This document shows, piece after piece, positions 48,803 to 56,448 of a stretch of 64,000 bases of DNA. The DNA is from JAKLFA01 sp964450385 (GTDB lineage: Bacteria; Omnitrophota; Gorgyraeia; Zapsychrales; JANLHA01), in contig CAYVEC010000001.1 in assembly GCA_964450385.1 (NCBI GenBank), forward strand, positions 62,001 through 126,000, given 5' to 3'. The stretch's first letter is position 1. Each line of letters begins with the position of its first letter. Below the pieces are notes generated by a model. The model was not told the origin of the DNA. It did no database searches and saw only the letters and a list, made by a program, of their open reading frames with translations. A program made the position numbers and the translations under genes.

Positions 48803-50585
48803 GGTCGTCTTAAAAGGGGTTCCGGCAGCGCCGGGGATCACGATCGGGTCCGCGTATATCCTGGACAAACAGGAGATGGTGGTCCCGGTGCGTGAGATCA
48901 TGGAGCAGGAGGTCCCGATCGAGATCGCGCGCTTTGAGGAGGCCCTGATCAAGACCCGTGAGGAAATTGCTGAGCTTCGGGAAAAGATCGGCGATCAGAT
49001 GGGGACCCAGCACGCGCAGATCTTTGATGCCCATCTCATGGTCCTTGAGGACCGTATGATCATGGAAGAGGTGATCAAGGGGATCCGGAAACAGCGTCAG
49101 GCCGCCGAATCGGTCTTCACGGCGGTCCTCAAAAAATATGCCGCTGTCTTCGCGAATCTTGAAGACGAATATCTGCGCGACCGCATGACGGATGTCAATG
49201 ATATCGGACGGCGGGTGATCAAGAACCTCATTGATGAGGACAAGCTTCACGAGTTCGACCGCCTCGAGGGAGAGCTCGTCATCATCGCCCATGATCTTTC
49301 TCCGTCGGACACGGTCAGTATGTTTAATAAAAGCATCTTGGGATTTGCTACGGATATGGGGAGCCGAACGTCCCACACGGCCATCATTGCCAAGTCCATG
49401 GGGGTCCCCGCAGTCGTTGGTCTGAAGGACGCGACCCTTCGGATCACGAATCAGGATATCGTGATCGTTGACGGGCGCATGGGGCTTGTGATTGTGCATC
49501 CGACGCCGCAGACACTCAAGATCTACGAGGAAGAGCAGCTTCGGATCCAGTCCCTGCGGCACCGGTTCGATGATGTCCGGGACCTGCCCGCGGTGACGCT
49601 TGACGGCCATGAGGTGACGATCCTTGCGAATATGGAGATCCCTCAGGAGGTCGCGACGGCCCAGAAATATGGGGCGAGTGGGGTCGGGCTCTATCGGACA
49701 GAGTTTTTCTTCATGAATCGGGTTGACCTCCCCGGGGAAGATGAACAGTACGAGGCCTATAAGCGGGTGGCCCTTGAATTCCCGAATCATCCCGTCACGA
49801 TCAGGACCGTGGACCTTGGAGGCGATAAATTCATTTCAAGTGTCCAGATCCCGAAGGATATGTATCCGTTCCTCGGGTGGCGGGCCTTGAAATTTTGTTT
49901 CGCCAGGCCGGACATTTTTAAGACCCAGCTTCGTGCGATCCTGCGCGCCTCGGTCCATGGGCAGATCAGGCTGATGTACCCGATGATAGCGGGACTGAGC
50001 GACCTGAGACGGGCCAACGCTATTCTAGAGGAGGCCAAGGAGGAGCTGTCGCGAGAAGGGATCCCGTTCTATGAGCGGATGCCGGTCGGGGTGATGATTG
50101 AGGTTCCGTCCGCTGCGATGACCGCGGACCTCTTGGCCCGAGAGGCAGACTTTTTCAGCATTGGGACGAACGACCTGATTCAGTACACTTTGGCGGTTGA
50201 CCGGGCAAACGAACAGCTCGCGGATTTTTATGAACCGTGCCACCCGGGGGTGTTGCGGTTGATCCAGCGCACGATTGATGCGGCGCATGCCGCGCAGATA
50301 CCCGTCGGGCTCTGCGGGGAGATGTCGAGCGAGCCGAATCAGGCCCTGCTCTTGCTTGGGCTTGGGCTTGATGAATTCAGCATGACACCCTTGAGCATTC
50401 TTCAGGTGAAGCAGCTCATTCGGTCCGTGACCTATAAAGACGCTCAGACCGTGGCCGAGCAGGCCCTGGGCTTGAACGTGGGGAGCGAGATCGAGGATCT
50501 GTGTAAACGCTGGGTCCGAGACCTGGCGCCGATGATCTTTAAGGCGGATGAAAACATTAAAGACGCGACCGAGGAGGAGGCATGA
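48795..50585 (+). CDS. ptsI: PTS Enzyme I
   Basis: The 596-residue enzyme takes phosphate from phosphoenolpyruvate and transfers it to HPr. The N-terminal HPr-binding helical domain is followed by the phospho-His194 site GSRTSHTAIIAKSMGVPAVVG, then the PEP-binding barrel with GASGVGLYRTEFFFM, RTVDLGGDKF, MIEVPSAAM, FSIGTNDLIQYTLAVDR and the Cys-bearing GLCGEMSS. There is no N-terminal GAF domain, so it is of the sugar-PTS type rather than PtsP. Its stop overlaps the next ATG (ATGA). Confidence 0.96.
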   Translation: MNEVVLKGVPAAPGITIGSAYILDKQEMVVPVREIMEQEVPIEIARFEEALIKTREEIAELREKIGDQMGTQHAQIFDAHLMVLEDRMIMEEVIKGIRKQRQAAESVFTAVLKKYAAVFANLEDEYLRDRMTDVNDIGRRVIKNLIDEDKLHEFDRLEGELVIIAHDLSPSDTVSMFNKSILGFATDMGSRTSHTAIIAKSMGVPAVVGLKDATLRITNQDIVIVDGRMGLVIVHPTPQTLKIYEEEQLRIQSLRHRFDDVRDLPAVTLDGHEVTILANMEIPQEVATAQKYGASGVGLYRTEFFFMNRVDLPGEDEQYEAYKRVALEFPNHPVTIRTVDLGGDKFISSVQIPKDMYPFLGWRALKFCFARPDIFKTQLRAILRASVHGQIRLMYPMIAGLSDLRRANAILEEAKEELSREGIPFYERMPVGVMIEVPSAAMTADLLAREADFFSIGTNDLIQYTLAVDRANEQLADFYEPCHPGVLRLIQRTIDAAHAAQIPVGLCGEMSSEPNQALLLLGLGLDEFSMTPLSILQVKQLIRSVTYKDAQTVAEQALGLNVGSEIEDLCKRWVRDLAPMIFKADENIKDATEEEA

Positions 50586-51328
50586 TCGCTTTGATCCTGG
50601 CGGCAGGTTATGGCACACGGCTTTATCCCGTGGTGAGGGACACCCCGAAACCGCTCTTGCCGATCGCGGACCGAACGCTGATTGATTTTTTGATGGATAA
50701 GGTCAAGGGGCTTCCGGACCTTTCACGGGTCGTGGTTGTGACGAATGAAAAATTCCACGGCCAGTTCGTCGAATGGGCGAAGGGGTACGCATCTTGGGCG
50801 GCCCCTGTCGAGGTTGTCAATGACGGGACACGGACCCCTGAGGAGCGATTAGGTTCGGTCGGGGATATCCGTTTTGTTATCCAGCAGTGCGGGATTGATG
50901 AGGACCTCCTTGTTCTCGGAGGGGACAACCTTTTCGATTATGCCCTTGATGATTTTGTGGCCCAGGCGCGGGTGAGCGCTGATCAGGTCACGATCGGCCT
51001 GTATGACATCGGGGACCGGGAGGCGGCGAAAAATTTCGGCGTCGTTGAACTCGCCGAGGATACGGGCCGGGTTATGACCTTTGAGGAAAAGCCGGCTGCG
51101 CCGCGTTCGACGCTTATCGCGATGTGTTCGTATTATTTCCCTCGGGCCTCCCTTGATCTCATCGAGACCTATATCCAGCAGACACGGAATACCGATAAGG
51201 CCGGTGATTACATCCATTGGCTTACGGTATATCACGGTGTCTGCGGTGTGCAGTTTGAAGGGCAGTGGTATGATATCGGCAGTGTCAAGGCGCTCCGCGA
51301 GGCGCAAAAGGCTTTCGGAGGGGCATGA
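50582..51328 (+). CDS. Sugar-phosphate nucleotidyltransferase
   Basis: The 248-residue product has the NTP-transferase signature ALILAAGYGTRLYPVVRDTPKPLLP (in parts; residues 3-28), LGGDNLF (metal Asp), FGVVELAEDTGRVMTFEEKP and YWDIG-type ending YDIGSVKAL. It makes an NDP-sugar from a sugar-1-phosphate and NTP; the sequence resembles glucose-1-phosphate thymidylyl- or uridylyltransferases but lacks the long family tails. Translational coupling to ptsI is notable, since YvcK binds UDP-sugars. Confidence 0.87.
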   Translation: MIALILAAGYGTRLYPVVRDTPKPLLPIADRTLIDFLMDKVKGLPDLSRVVVVTNEKFHGQFVEWAKGYASWAAPVEVVNDGTRTPEERLGSVGDIRFVIQQCGIDEDLLVLGGDNLFDYALDDFVAQARVSADQVTIGLYDIGDREAAKNFGVVELAEDTGRVMTFEEKPAAPRSTLIAMCSYYFPRASLDLIETYIQQTRNTDKAGDYIHWLTVYHGVCGVQFEGQWYDIGSVKALREAQKAFGGA

Positions 51329-51353
51329 GGTGAGGGTGTAATCATGGAAATTC

Positions 51354-51367
51354 GTTAATGCATTAAC
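51354..51367. promoter_or_regulatory. Perfect palindrome upstream of metK
   Basis: GTTAATGCATTAAC, 14 bp with perfect dyad symmetry, ends 16 bp before the metK start and just before its GAAAGGA ribosome-binding site. It is a candidate repressor operator. The 54-bp gap has no room for a SAM riboswitch. Confidence 0.45.
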
Positions 51368-51382
51368 AGAAAGGACGTCGCA

Positions 51383-52537
51383 GTGAAAGGACAATATTTT
51401 CTTACTTCGGAATCAGTGGGCAACGGACATCCTGACAAGGTTTGCGATCAGATCTCAGACGCGGTCCTTGATGCGATCCTGAAAGACGATCCCAAAGGAC
51501 GGGTGGCGTGTGAGACCTTTATTTCGGCCGGACTTGTTGTTGTCGGCGGAGAGATTACGACCACAACGTATGTTGATGTGCATAAATTGGTCCGTCGGGT
51601 CCTTCGTGACATCGGTTACACGGATCAAAAATACGGTTTTGATGCCTCGACCTGTGCGATCTTGAACGCGATCAACAGCCAGTCGCCGGACATCGCCCAA
51701 GGCGTGGATGCCGGCGGGGCCGGGGACCAGGGGATCATGATCGGGTATGCTTGCGACGAGACTCCGGAGCTCATGCCGCTTCCGATCCTCCTCGCGCATA
51801 AGATCGTGGCCCGGATTGAAGAGGTTCGTAAGAGCGGGGTCCTCGCTTATCTCGGACCGGATTGCAAGAGCCAGGTCACGGTGGAGTATGACAGCGGTGT
51901 GGCGAAACGGATTGATGCGGTTGTTATTGCCTGTCAGCACACTGAGGCCATTCTTGATAAGACTGGCAAACGGATCACGGCTGAGGCCCGTCAGGAGATC
52001 ATCGACACGATCGCGATGCCGATCGTGGGAAAGATGATCGACAAGGAAACGAAATTTTATGTGAATGAGACCGGAAAATTCGTTGTCGGCGGTCCCCAGT
52101 CCGATACTGGGGTCACCGGCCGCAAGATCATTGTGGATACCTATGGCGGGGTGGTCTCGCATGGCGGCGGCGCCTTTTCGGGCAAGGACCCGACCAAGGT
52201 CGACCGTTCGGCGACGTATATGGCCCGATATGTAGCCAAGAATATTGTGGCCGCGGGCCTGGCGAAGCGCTGCTGGATCCAGTTCGGCTATGCGATCGGC
52301 AAGGCGGAACCGGTCTCGGTGATGGTTGATACCTTTGGGACTGGAAAGGTCACAGAGCAAAAGCTCGTTGAACTTGTTCGGAAACATTTTGACCTGACCC
52401 CTCGCGGGATTATAAAGGAATTAGACCTGCTCAAGCCGGTGTATGAGCGGACTGCCGCGTACGGACATTTCGGGCGCGCCGAGTTCACCTGGGAGAAGAC
52501 GCCGAAGGCCGCTGCTCTGGCCAAGGATGCCAAGTAA
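51383..52537 (+). CDS. metK: S-adenosylmethionine synthetase
   Basis: The 384-residue enzyme makes S-adenosylmethionine from methionine and ATP. Motifs: SESVGNGHPDKVCDQISDAVLD (in parts), GAGDQGIMIGYA, GKDPTKVDRSATYMARYVAKN and the P-loop-like GGGAFSGKD. The start is GTG 51383 after GAAAGGA. ahcY follows 46 bp downstream, so synthesis of SAM and removal of its by-product are likely co-expressed. Confidence 0.97.
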   Translation: MKGQYFLTSESVGNGHPDKVCDQISDAVLDAILKDDPKGRVACETFISAGLVVVGGEITTTTYVDVHKLVRRVLRDIGYTDQKYGFDASTCAILNAINSQSPDIAQGVDAGGAGDQGIMIGYACDETPELMPLPILLAHKIVARIEEVRKSGVLAYLGPDCKSQVTVEYDSGVAKRIDAVVIACQHTEAILDKTGKRITAEARQEIIDTIAMPIVGKMIDKETKFYVNETGKFVVGGPQSDTGVTGRKIIVDTYGGVVSHGGGAFSGKDPTKVDRSATYMARYVAKNIVAAGLAKRCWIQFGYAIGKAEPVSVMVDTFGTGKVTEQKLVELVRKHFDLTPRGIIKELDLLKPVYERTAAYGHFGRAEFTWEKTPKAAALAKDAK

Positions 52538-52583
52538 AACCGGGACGATTTATTTATCAACATCCGTAACAAAAGGGATCTGC

Positions 52584-53981
52584 ATGGCAGAGCACAAGGT
52601 AAAAGACATGTCGCAGGCTGCATTCGGTCATAAAGAGATTGAGCTCGCGGAACATGAGATGCCGGGCCTCATGGCCCTTCAGGAAAAGTATGGCAAGGCC
52701 CAGCCGCTTAAGGGTGCGCGCATCACCGGATCGCTCCATATGACGATCCAGACTGCGGTTCTGATCAAGACCCTTGTCAAGCTCGGGGCTGAGGTGCGTT
52801 GGGCGAGTTGCAATATTTTTTCGACCCAGGATCACGCTGCGGCCGCCATTGCGGACCTCGGGATCCCGGTCTTCGCCTGGAAGGGCGAGACCCTCGAGGA
52901 ATATTGGTGGTGCACGCGGCAGGCCCTGATGTTCCCTGGAGGCAAGGGTCCGACGCTGATCGTCGATGATGGCGGGGATGCGACGCTCATGGTCCATCGC
53001 GGGTGCGCGGCCGAGAAGGATCCGTCGATTTTGGACCGCCCGGCGGATACAGAGGACGAACGGCAGCTCAATATCCTGCTTAAAAAAACGCTTAAAGAAC
53101 ATCCTGGGGTATGGACCGGTGTTGCCCGTGAGATCCGCGGGGTCTCAGAGGAAACGACAACGGGCGTTCACCGTCTCTATCAGATGATGAAAGAGGGGTC
53201 GCTCTTGTTCCCTGCGTTCAATGTGAACGATTCGGTGACGAAATCAAAATTTGACAATCTTTACGGGTGTCGTGAATCACTCGCCGACGGGATCAAACGC
53301 GCGACGGATGTCATGATCGCGGGCAAGGTTGTGGTGGTCTGTGGCTACGGGGACGTGGGCAAGGGGTGCGCCCACTCGATGCGGTCGTACGGCGCCCGGG
53401 TCCTTGTGACCGAGATCGATCCGATTTGCGCGCTCCAGGCCGCGATGGAGGGTTTTGAGGTGGTGACGATCGAGGATGCCCTGCCGGAGGGGAACATCTA
53501 TGTAACGGCCACGGGGAACTGTCAGGTTGTCACCGCCGAGCACATGGCGCGGATGCGCGACCAGGCGATCGTCTGCAACATTGGTCACTTTGACAATGAG
53601 ATCGAGGTCGGCCGGTTGGAGGCGTGGCCTGGAATCCGGAAGGAAAACGTGAAGCCTCAGGTGGACCAGTATTATTTTCCCGACGGGCATTCGATCGTGC
53701 TCCTTGCGTCGGGGCGCCTTGTGAATCTGGGCTGCGCCACAGGTCATCCGTCTTTTGTCATGAGCAATTCGTTCACAAATCAAACCCTGGCTCAGATCGA
53801 ACTCTGGACTAAGGCCTATGAGATCGGGGTCTATTGCCTGCCCAAGCATCTCGACGAAGAGGTGGCACGTCTGCATCTCGCGAAGATCGGGGCGCGGCTG
53901 ACCTGCTTGACGGCCAAACAGGCCGAGTATCTTGGGATCGATCCCAAGGGCCCGTATAAGCCGGATCATTATCGTTATTGA
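52584..53981 (+). CDS. ahcY: S-adenosylhomocysteine hydrolase
   Basis: The 465-residue enzyme splits S-adenosylhomocysteine into adenosine and homocysteine with bound NAD. Motifs: NIFSTQDHAAAAI, DDGGDATLMVH, NVNDSVTKSKFDNLYGCRESL (in parts), the NAD loop CGYGDVGKG (about residue 253), NIGHFDNEI and the C-terminal tail KLDEEVA-like HLDEEVARLHL ending PDHYRY. The start at 52584 is set by AAAGGGA and by homology; the open frame extends upstream without support. Confidence 0.97.
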   Translation: MAEHKVKDMSQAAFGHKEIELAEHEMPGLMALQEKYGKAQPLKGARITGSLHMTIQTAVLIKTLVKLGAEVRWASCNIFSTQDHAAAAIADLGIPVFAWKGETLEEYWWCTRQALMFPGGKGPTLIVDDGGDATLMVHRGCAAEKDPSILDRPADTEDERQLNILLKKTLKEHPGVWTGVAREIRGVSEETTTGVHRLYQMMKEGSLLFPAFNVNDSVTKSKFDNLYGCRESLADGIKRATDVMIAGKVVVVCGYGDVGKGCAHSMRSYGARVLVTEIDPICALQAAMEGFEVVTIEDALPEGNIYVTATGNCQVVTAEHMARMRDQAIVCNIGHFDNEIEVGRLEAWPGIRKENVKPQVDQYYFPDGHSIVLLASGRLVNLGCATGHPSFVMSNSFTNQTLAQIELWTKAYEIGVYCLPKHLDEEVARLHLAKIGARLTCLTAKQAEYLGIDPKGPYKPDHYRY

Positions 53982-53990
53982 TAGACGCGT

Positions 53991-54016
53991 TGGGCAGGGC
54001 TGATTGGCCCTGCCCA
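53991..54016 (+). terminator. GC-rich hairpin after ahcY, no T-tract
   Basis: Stem TGGGCAGGGC/GCCCTGCCCA (53991-54000 and 54007-54016) with a 6-nt loop. The missing T-run makes it an atypical terminator or an mRNA 3' stabiliser. The rest of the gap up to 54277 has no gene that I can support. Confidence 0.5.
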
Positions 54017-54099
54017 GGTGTCCTGTTGCCGCACGAGGGGACGTCCGATGCGCACGTTGACCAAACGATTGATGCTCGCTCACCTCGGTCAGGTCTTTT

Positions 54100-54127
54100 T
54101 TGTTAATACTAGGGTCTCTATTAAAAT
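54100..54127 (+). promoter_or_regulatory. Possible promoter before the cupin gene
   Basis: TTGTTA (54100-54105), 16-bp spacer, TAAAAT (54122-54127), in the AT-rich middle of the 296-bp gap. Confidence 0.35.
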
Positions 54128-54277
54128 CTATCACATTGTTTTATCCATTCCTCGTGCCTTCCTTGCTGGGACTGATATTTTTGAGCAAGGCGGGAGATTT
54201 TTTATTTTTTAAAGTGTGGCCGGAGAGGGTGGAATCGCCATGGCAGGGCTCACGATCAGCGAGAGGAACCGTGGGGA

Positions 54278-54613
54278 ATGAGAAGGCATAAGGGCGGGAA
54301 TATTTATAAGAAAGTGCCTCGACCGAAGGATGCTGAGGTCGTTGAGACCCTGATAGACAGAGGCCATTTTACGATTGAACGGATCGTGTCGCGGGGGCAC
54401 ACGACGCCTGAGGGTACGTGGCTTGTTTCCCCCCATGATGAATGGGTGATGGTGGTGAAGGGAGAAGGCCGTTTGGTATTTCGTGGTGACCCGTGCCCGG
54501 TTCCATTGCGGGCCGGGGATTATGTCTTTATTTCGGCGAGGCGGCGGCATCGCGTTGAATGGACGTCCCCGCGCCGCGCCACGCTGTGGCTCGCGATTTA
54601 TGTGAAACGATAA
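54278..54613 (+). CDS. Small cupin-fold protein
   Basis: The 111-residue single-domain product has cupin motif 1, degenerate, in PHDEWVMVVKGEGRLVFRGD (split: HDEWV, then GEGRL), and motif 2, PLRAGDYVFISARRRHRVEW, with metal-ligand candidates His and Glu. Similar small cupins bind metals or sugars; no substrate can be assigned. It lies 34 bp before the deaminase gene. Confidence 0.8.
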   Translation: MRRHKGGNIYKKVPRPKDAEVVETLIDRGHFTIERIVSRGHTTPEGTWLVSPHDEWVMVVKGEGRLVFRGDPCPVPLRAGDYVFISARRRHRVEWTSPRRATLWLAIYVKR

Positions 54614-54647
54614 CGGTCGGTGAGCGGGTGTTGCGGAAGGAGAGCTG

Positions 54648-55085
54648 ATGGACCCCTATTTGGAGGCGGCGATTGAGGAGGCCCGGAAGGGATTGGCTGA
54701 GGGAGGGATTCCCATTGGATCCGTGATCGTGCATCAGGGCCGGATCATCGGCCGCGGGCACAACCAACGGGTCCAGGATGAGAGCCCGATCCTCCACGCC
54801 GAGATGGCCGCGTTAGCCGATGCCGGGCGCCTGACGGCCCGGGTCTACCGTGAGTGTATTCTTTATACCACCCTGTCGCCGTGTCCGATGTGCGCGGGTG
54901 CGATCCGGCTCTACCGGATCCCACGCGTCGTCATCGGTGAGAACACGACCTTTATGGGTGATGAAGCAGCGCTGCGTGCGGCCGGGGTCACGGTTGAGGT
55001 GTGTCAGGATCCGGCGTGTGTGACTTTGATGAGGAATTTTATTGCGGCACGGCCCGAGGTTTGGGGAGAGGATATCGGCGAATAG
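54648..55085 (+). CDS. Nucleoside/cytosine deaminase family protein (FCY1-like)
   Basis: The 145-residue zinc deaminase has His50-Ala-Glu52 (LHAEMAALADAG) and Cys79-Pro-Met-Cys82 (LSPCPMCAGAI). The C-terminus PEVWGEDIGE closely resembles the end of yeast cytosine deaminase, which suggests pyrimidine base salvage (cytosine to uracil) over TadA-type tRNA editing. The length also fits. A related guanine deaminase cannot be excluded. CTGGGAAGGAGAGCTG-like sequence (GGAAGGAGAG) precedes the ATG. Confidence 0.85.
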   Translation: MDPYLEAAIEEARKGLAEGGIPIGSVIVHQGRIIGRGHNQRVQDESPILHAEMAALADAGRLTARVYRECILYTTLSPCPMCAGAIRLYRIPRVVIGENTTFMGDEAALRAAGVTVEVCQDPACVTLMRNFIAARPEVWGEDIGE

Positions 55086-55138
55086 CCGGGTGTACGGCGA
55101 GGGTTGTGATCCTATTCCGTGTGTTGGGTTTGTAGAAT

Positions 55139-55166
55139 TTGAATGCGCGGACGTGATAAATAATAA
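55139..55166 (+). promoter_or_regulatory. Possible promoter before the GMP synthase subunit gene
   Basis: TTGAAT (55139-55144), 16-bp spacer, TAATAA (55161-55166), about 58 bp upstream of the start at 55224. Confidence 0.35.
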
Positions 55167-55223
55167 GATCAGCATGGCCTCTGGATCTGCAGAGGACCGC
55201 TGGTACGAAACCGAGGAGGGGAT

Positions 55224-56192
55224 ATGGGTTCTGCGAGTGAGATCACGGTTGCTGCGTTAAACACTAATGATTTTATCCGCGCGCAGGCGGCGGAGATCGC
55301 CGCGGCCGTCGGTGACGGGGTCGCGATCAACGCGCTCTCGGGCGGGGTGGATTCGTCGGTCGTGACGTTACTCGGGCACCGAGCCCTTGGCGAGCGGCTG
55401 CGGACCGTGTTTATCGATAACGGCCTCATGCGGGCGGGCGAGCCGGAGATGATCGTAGATATTTTTAAAAAGCTTGGGGTGCGGGTCGAGGTCTTGGACG
55501 CCCGGGAGAAATTCTTTTCCGCCCTGCGCGGGGTCACGGATCCTGAGGAAAAACGCGAGGCGATTACCCAGACGTTTTATAAGGATGTCTTTGGAAAATT
55601 AGTGCGTGAGAGCGGGGCCCGGCATCTGCTTCAGGGGACGATCCTGACGGACATCGATGAGACCGTGGCCGGGATCAAACGACAACATAATGTTTTTGCT
55701 CAGCTTGGGATCGATCCACAGGCCGCGTTTGGATATAAGATCATCGAGCCCCTGGTTCGCCTCCGTAAGGACGGGGTCCGCAAGGTCGGCGAGGCCTTGG
55801 GCCTGCCGGCGGTGATCTATCAGCGGATGCCGTTTCCCGGGCCGGCCCTGGCCGCAAGGGTCATTGGTGAGGCGACACCCGAACGGATTGAGACCGTGCG
55901 CCGGGCTACCGTCATCCTTGAGGAAGAGCTCGCCGGGAGCCGGGCCTTTCAGCACCTCGCGATCCTGCATCAGGACCGGGTGACGGGCATGCGCTCCGGC
56001 CAGCGTGATTTTGGATGTCAGATCGAGGTACGCAGCTGGGACAGCGTGGATGCCCGGACCGCCGCACCGACCGAGATCCCGCATGCGCGGCTTATCCGGC
56101 TCGCAGACCGGATCTGCGCTGAGGTCCCGGGGGTGGTGAGCGTGACTTATAATATCGCGTCCAAACCGCCGTCAACCATGGAGGCGGTGTAA
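55224..56192 (+). CDS. guaA: GMP synthase ATP-pyrophosphatase subunit (no glutaminase domain)
   Basis: The 322-residue product has the PP-loop ATPase motif ALSGGVDSSV (residues 37-46), FIDNGLMRAGE, HLLQGTILTDIDE, then the GMP synthase dimerisation domain with RMPFPGPALAARVIGE, QRDFGCQIEVRSWDS and YNIASKPPSTMEAV at the C-terminus. It aminates XMP to GMP. The usual N-terminal class I glutaminase is absent; a separate subunit, as in archaea, would be needed, and none is in the window. AGGAGGGG precedes the ATG. Confidence 0.9.
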   Translation: MGSASEITVAALNTNDFIRAQAAEIAAAVGDGVAINALSGGVDSSVVTLLGHRALGERLRTVFIDNGLMRAGEPEMIVDIFKKLGVRVEVLDAREKFFSALRGVTDPEEKREAITQTFYKDVFGKLVRESGARHLLQGTILTDIDETVAGIKRQHNVFAQLGIDPQAAFGYKIIEPLVRLRKDGVRKVGEALGLPAVIYQRMPFPGPALAARVIGEATPERIETVRRATVILEEELAGSRAFQHLAILHQDRVTGMRSGQRDFGCQIEVRSWDSVDARTAAPTEIPHARLIRLADRICAEVPGVVSVTYNIASKPPSTMEAV

Positions 56193-56204
56193 AAAAGTGA
56201 CGAG

Positions 56205-56246
56205 AAAGTGACAGGCACTTTTTTGACCGGTGCCTGTCACTTTTTT
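56205..56246. repeat. REP-like GTGACAGGCAC inverted repeat, also a terminator
   Basis: A perfect 14-bp stem AAAGTGACAGGCAC/GTGCCTGTCACTTT (56205-56218 and 56230-56243), 11-nt loop, followed by Ts. It ends the guaA transcript. I recall near-identical GTGCCTGTCAC palindromes repeated in environmental bacterial genomes; a half-copy AAAGTGAC precedes it at 56195. Confidence 0.65.
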
Positions 56247-56247
56247 A

Positions 56248-56276
56248 TTGCGGCAGGGGGGGTTGTCATGTAGAAT
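56248..56276 (+). promoter_or_regulatory. Promoter of the DUF1846 leader
   Basis: TTGCGG (56248-56253), 17-bp spacer, TAGAAT (56271-56276); start near 56283. Confidence 0.45.
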
Positions 56277-56323
56277 ATCCCCTATGTTTGACGGCATCAT
56301 GGATATAAAAAGGGGTTCTCTGT

Positions 56324-56357
56324 AGAGACGATCGCTCGAAGATGGTCTCTTTTTTTT
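56324..56357 (+). terminator. Intrinsic terminator inside the DUF1846 leader
   Basis: AGAGACGATC/GATGGTCTCT (56324-56333 and 56341-56350; 9 of 10 pairs) with a 7-nt loop and eight Ts. It lies downstream of the predicted promoter and upstream of the gene, so it may be an attenuator or end a short RNA. Confidence 0.6.
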
Positions 56358-56448
56358 GAGTGGACAACGAAACGGCTGGGGGGACGTTCGGTTGGGTGTC
56401 ATCAGGGCGCGCCCACGGCCGGTTCTCCGGATGAGGAAAGGGCGCGAC

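Noticed and set aside
48810..49790. Long open frame on the minus strand opposite ptsI
   Set aside because: It is an antisense shadow of a clearly real gene, has no homology or ribosome-binding site, and is explained by high GC in third positions. The same applies to 51455-52387 and 10680-11561.
51329..51382. SAM riboswitch upstream of metK
   Set aside because: The gap is only 54 bp and has no matching stems. Only a palindrome and a ribosome-binding site are present.
54018..54291. Small open frames after ahcY encoding hydrophobic peptides
   Set aside because: There is no ribosome-binding site, non-ATG or poorly placed starts, mixed frames and no recognisable sequence. The region looks like a terminator plus promoter gap.
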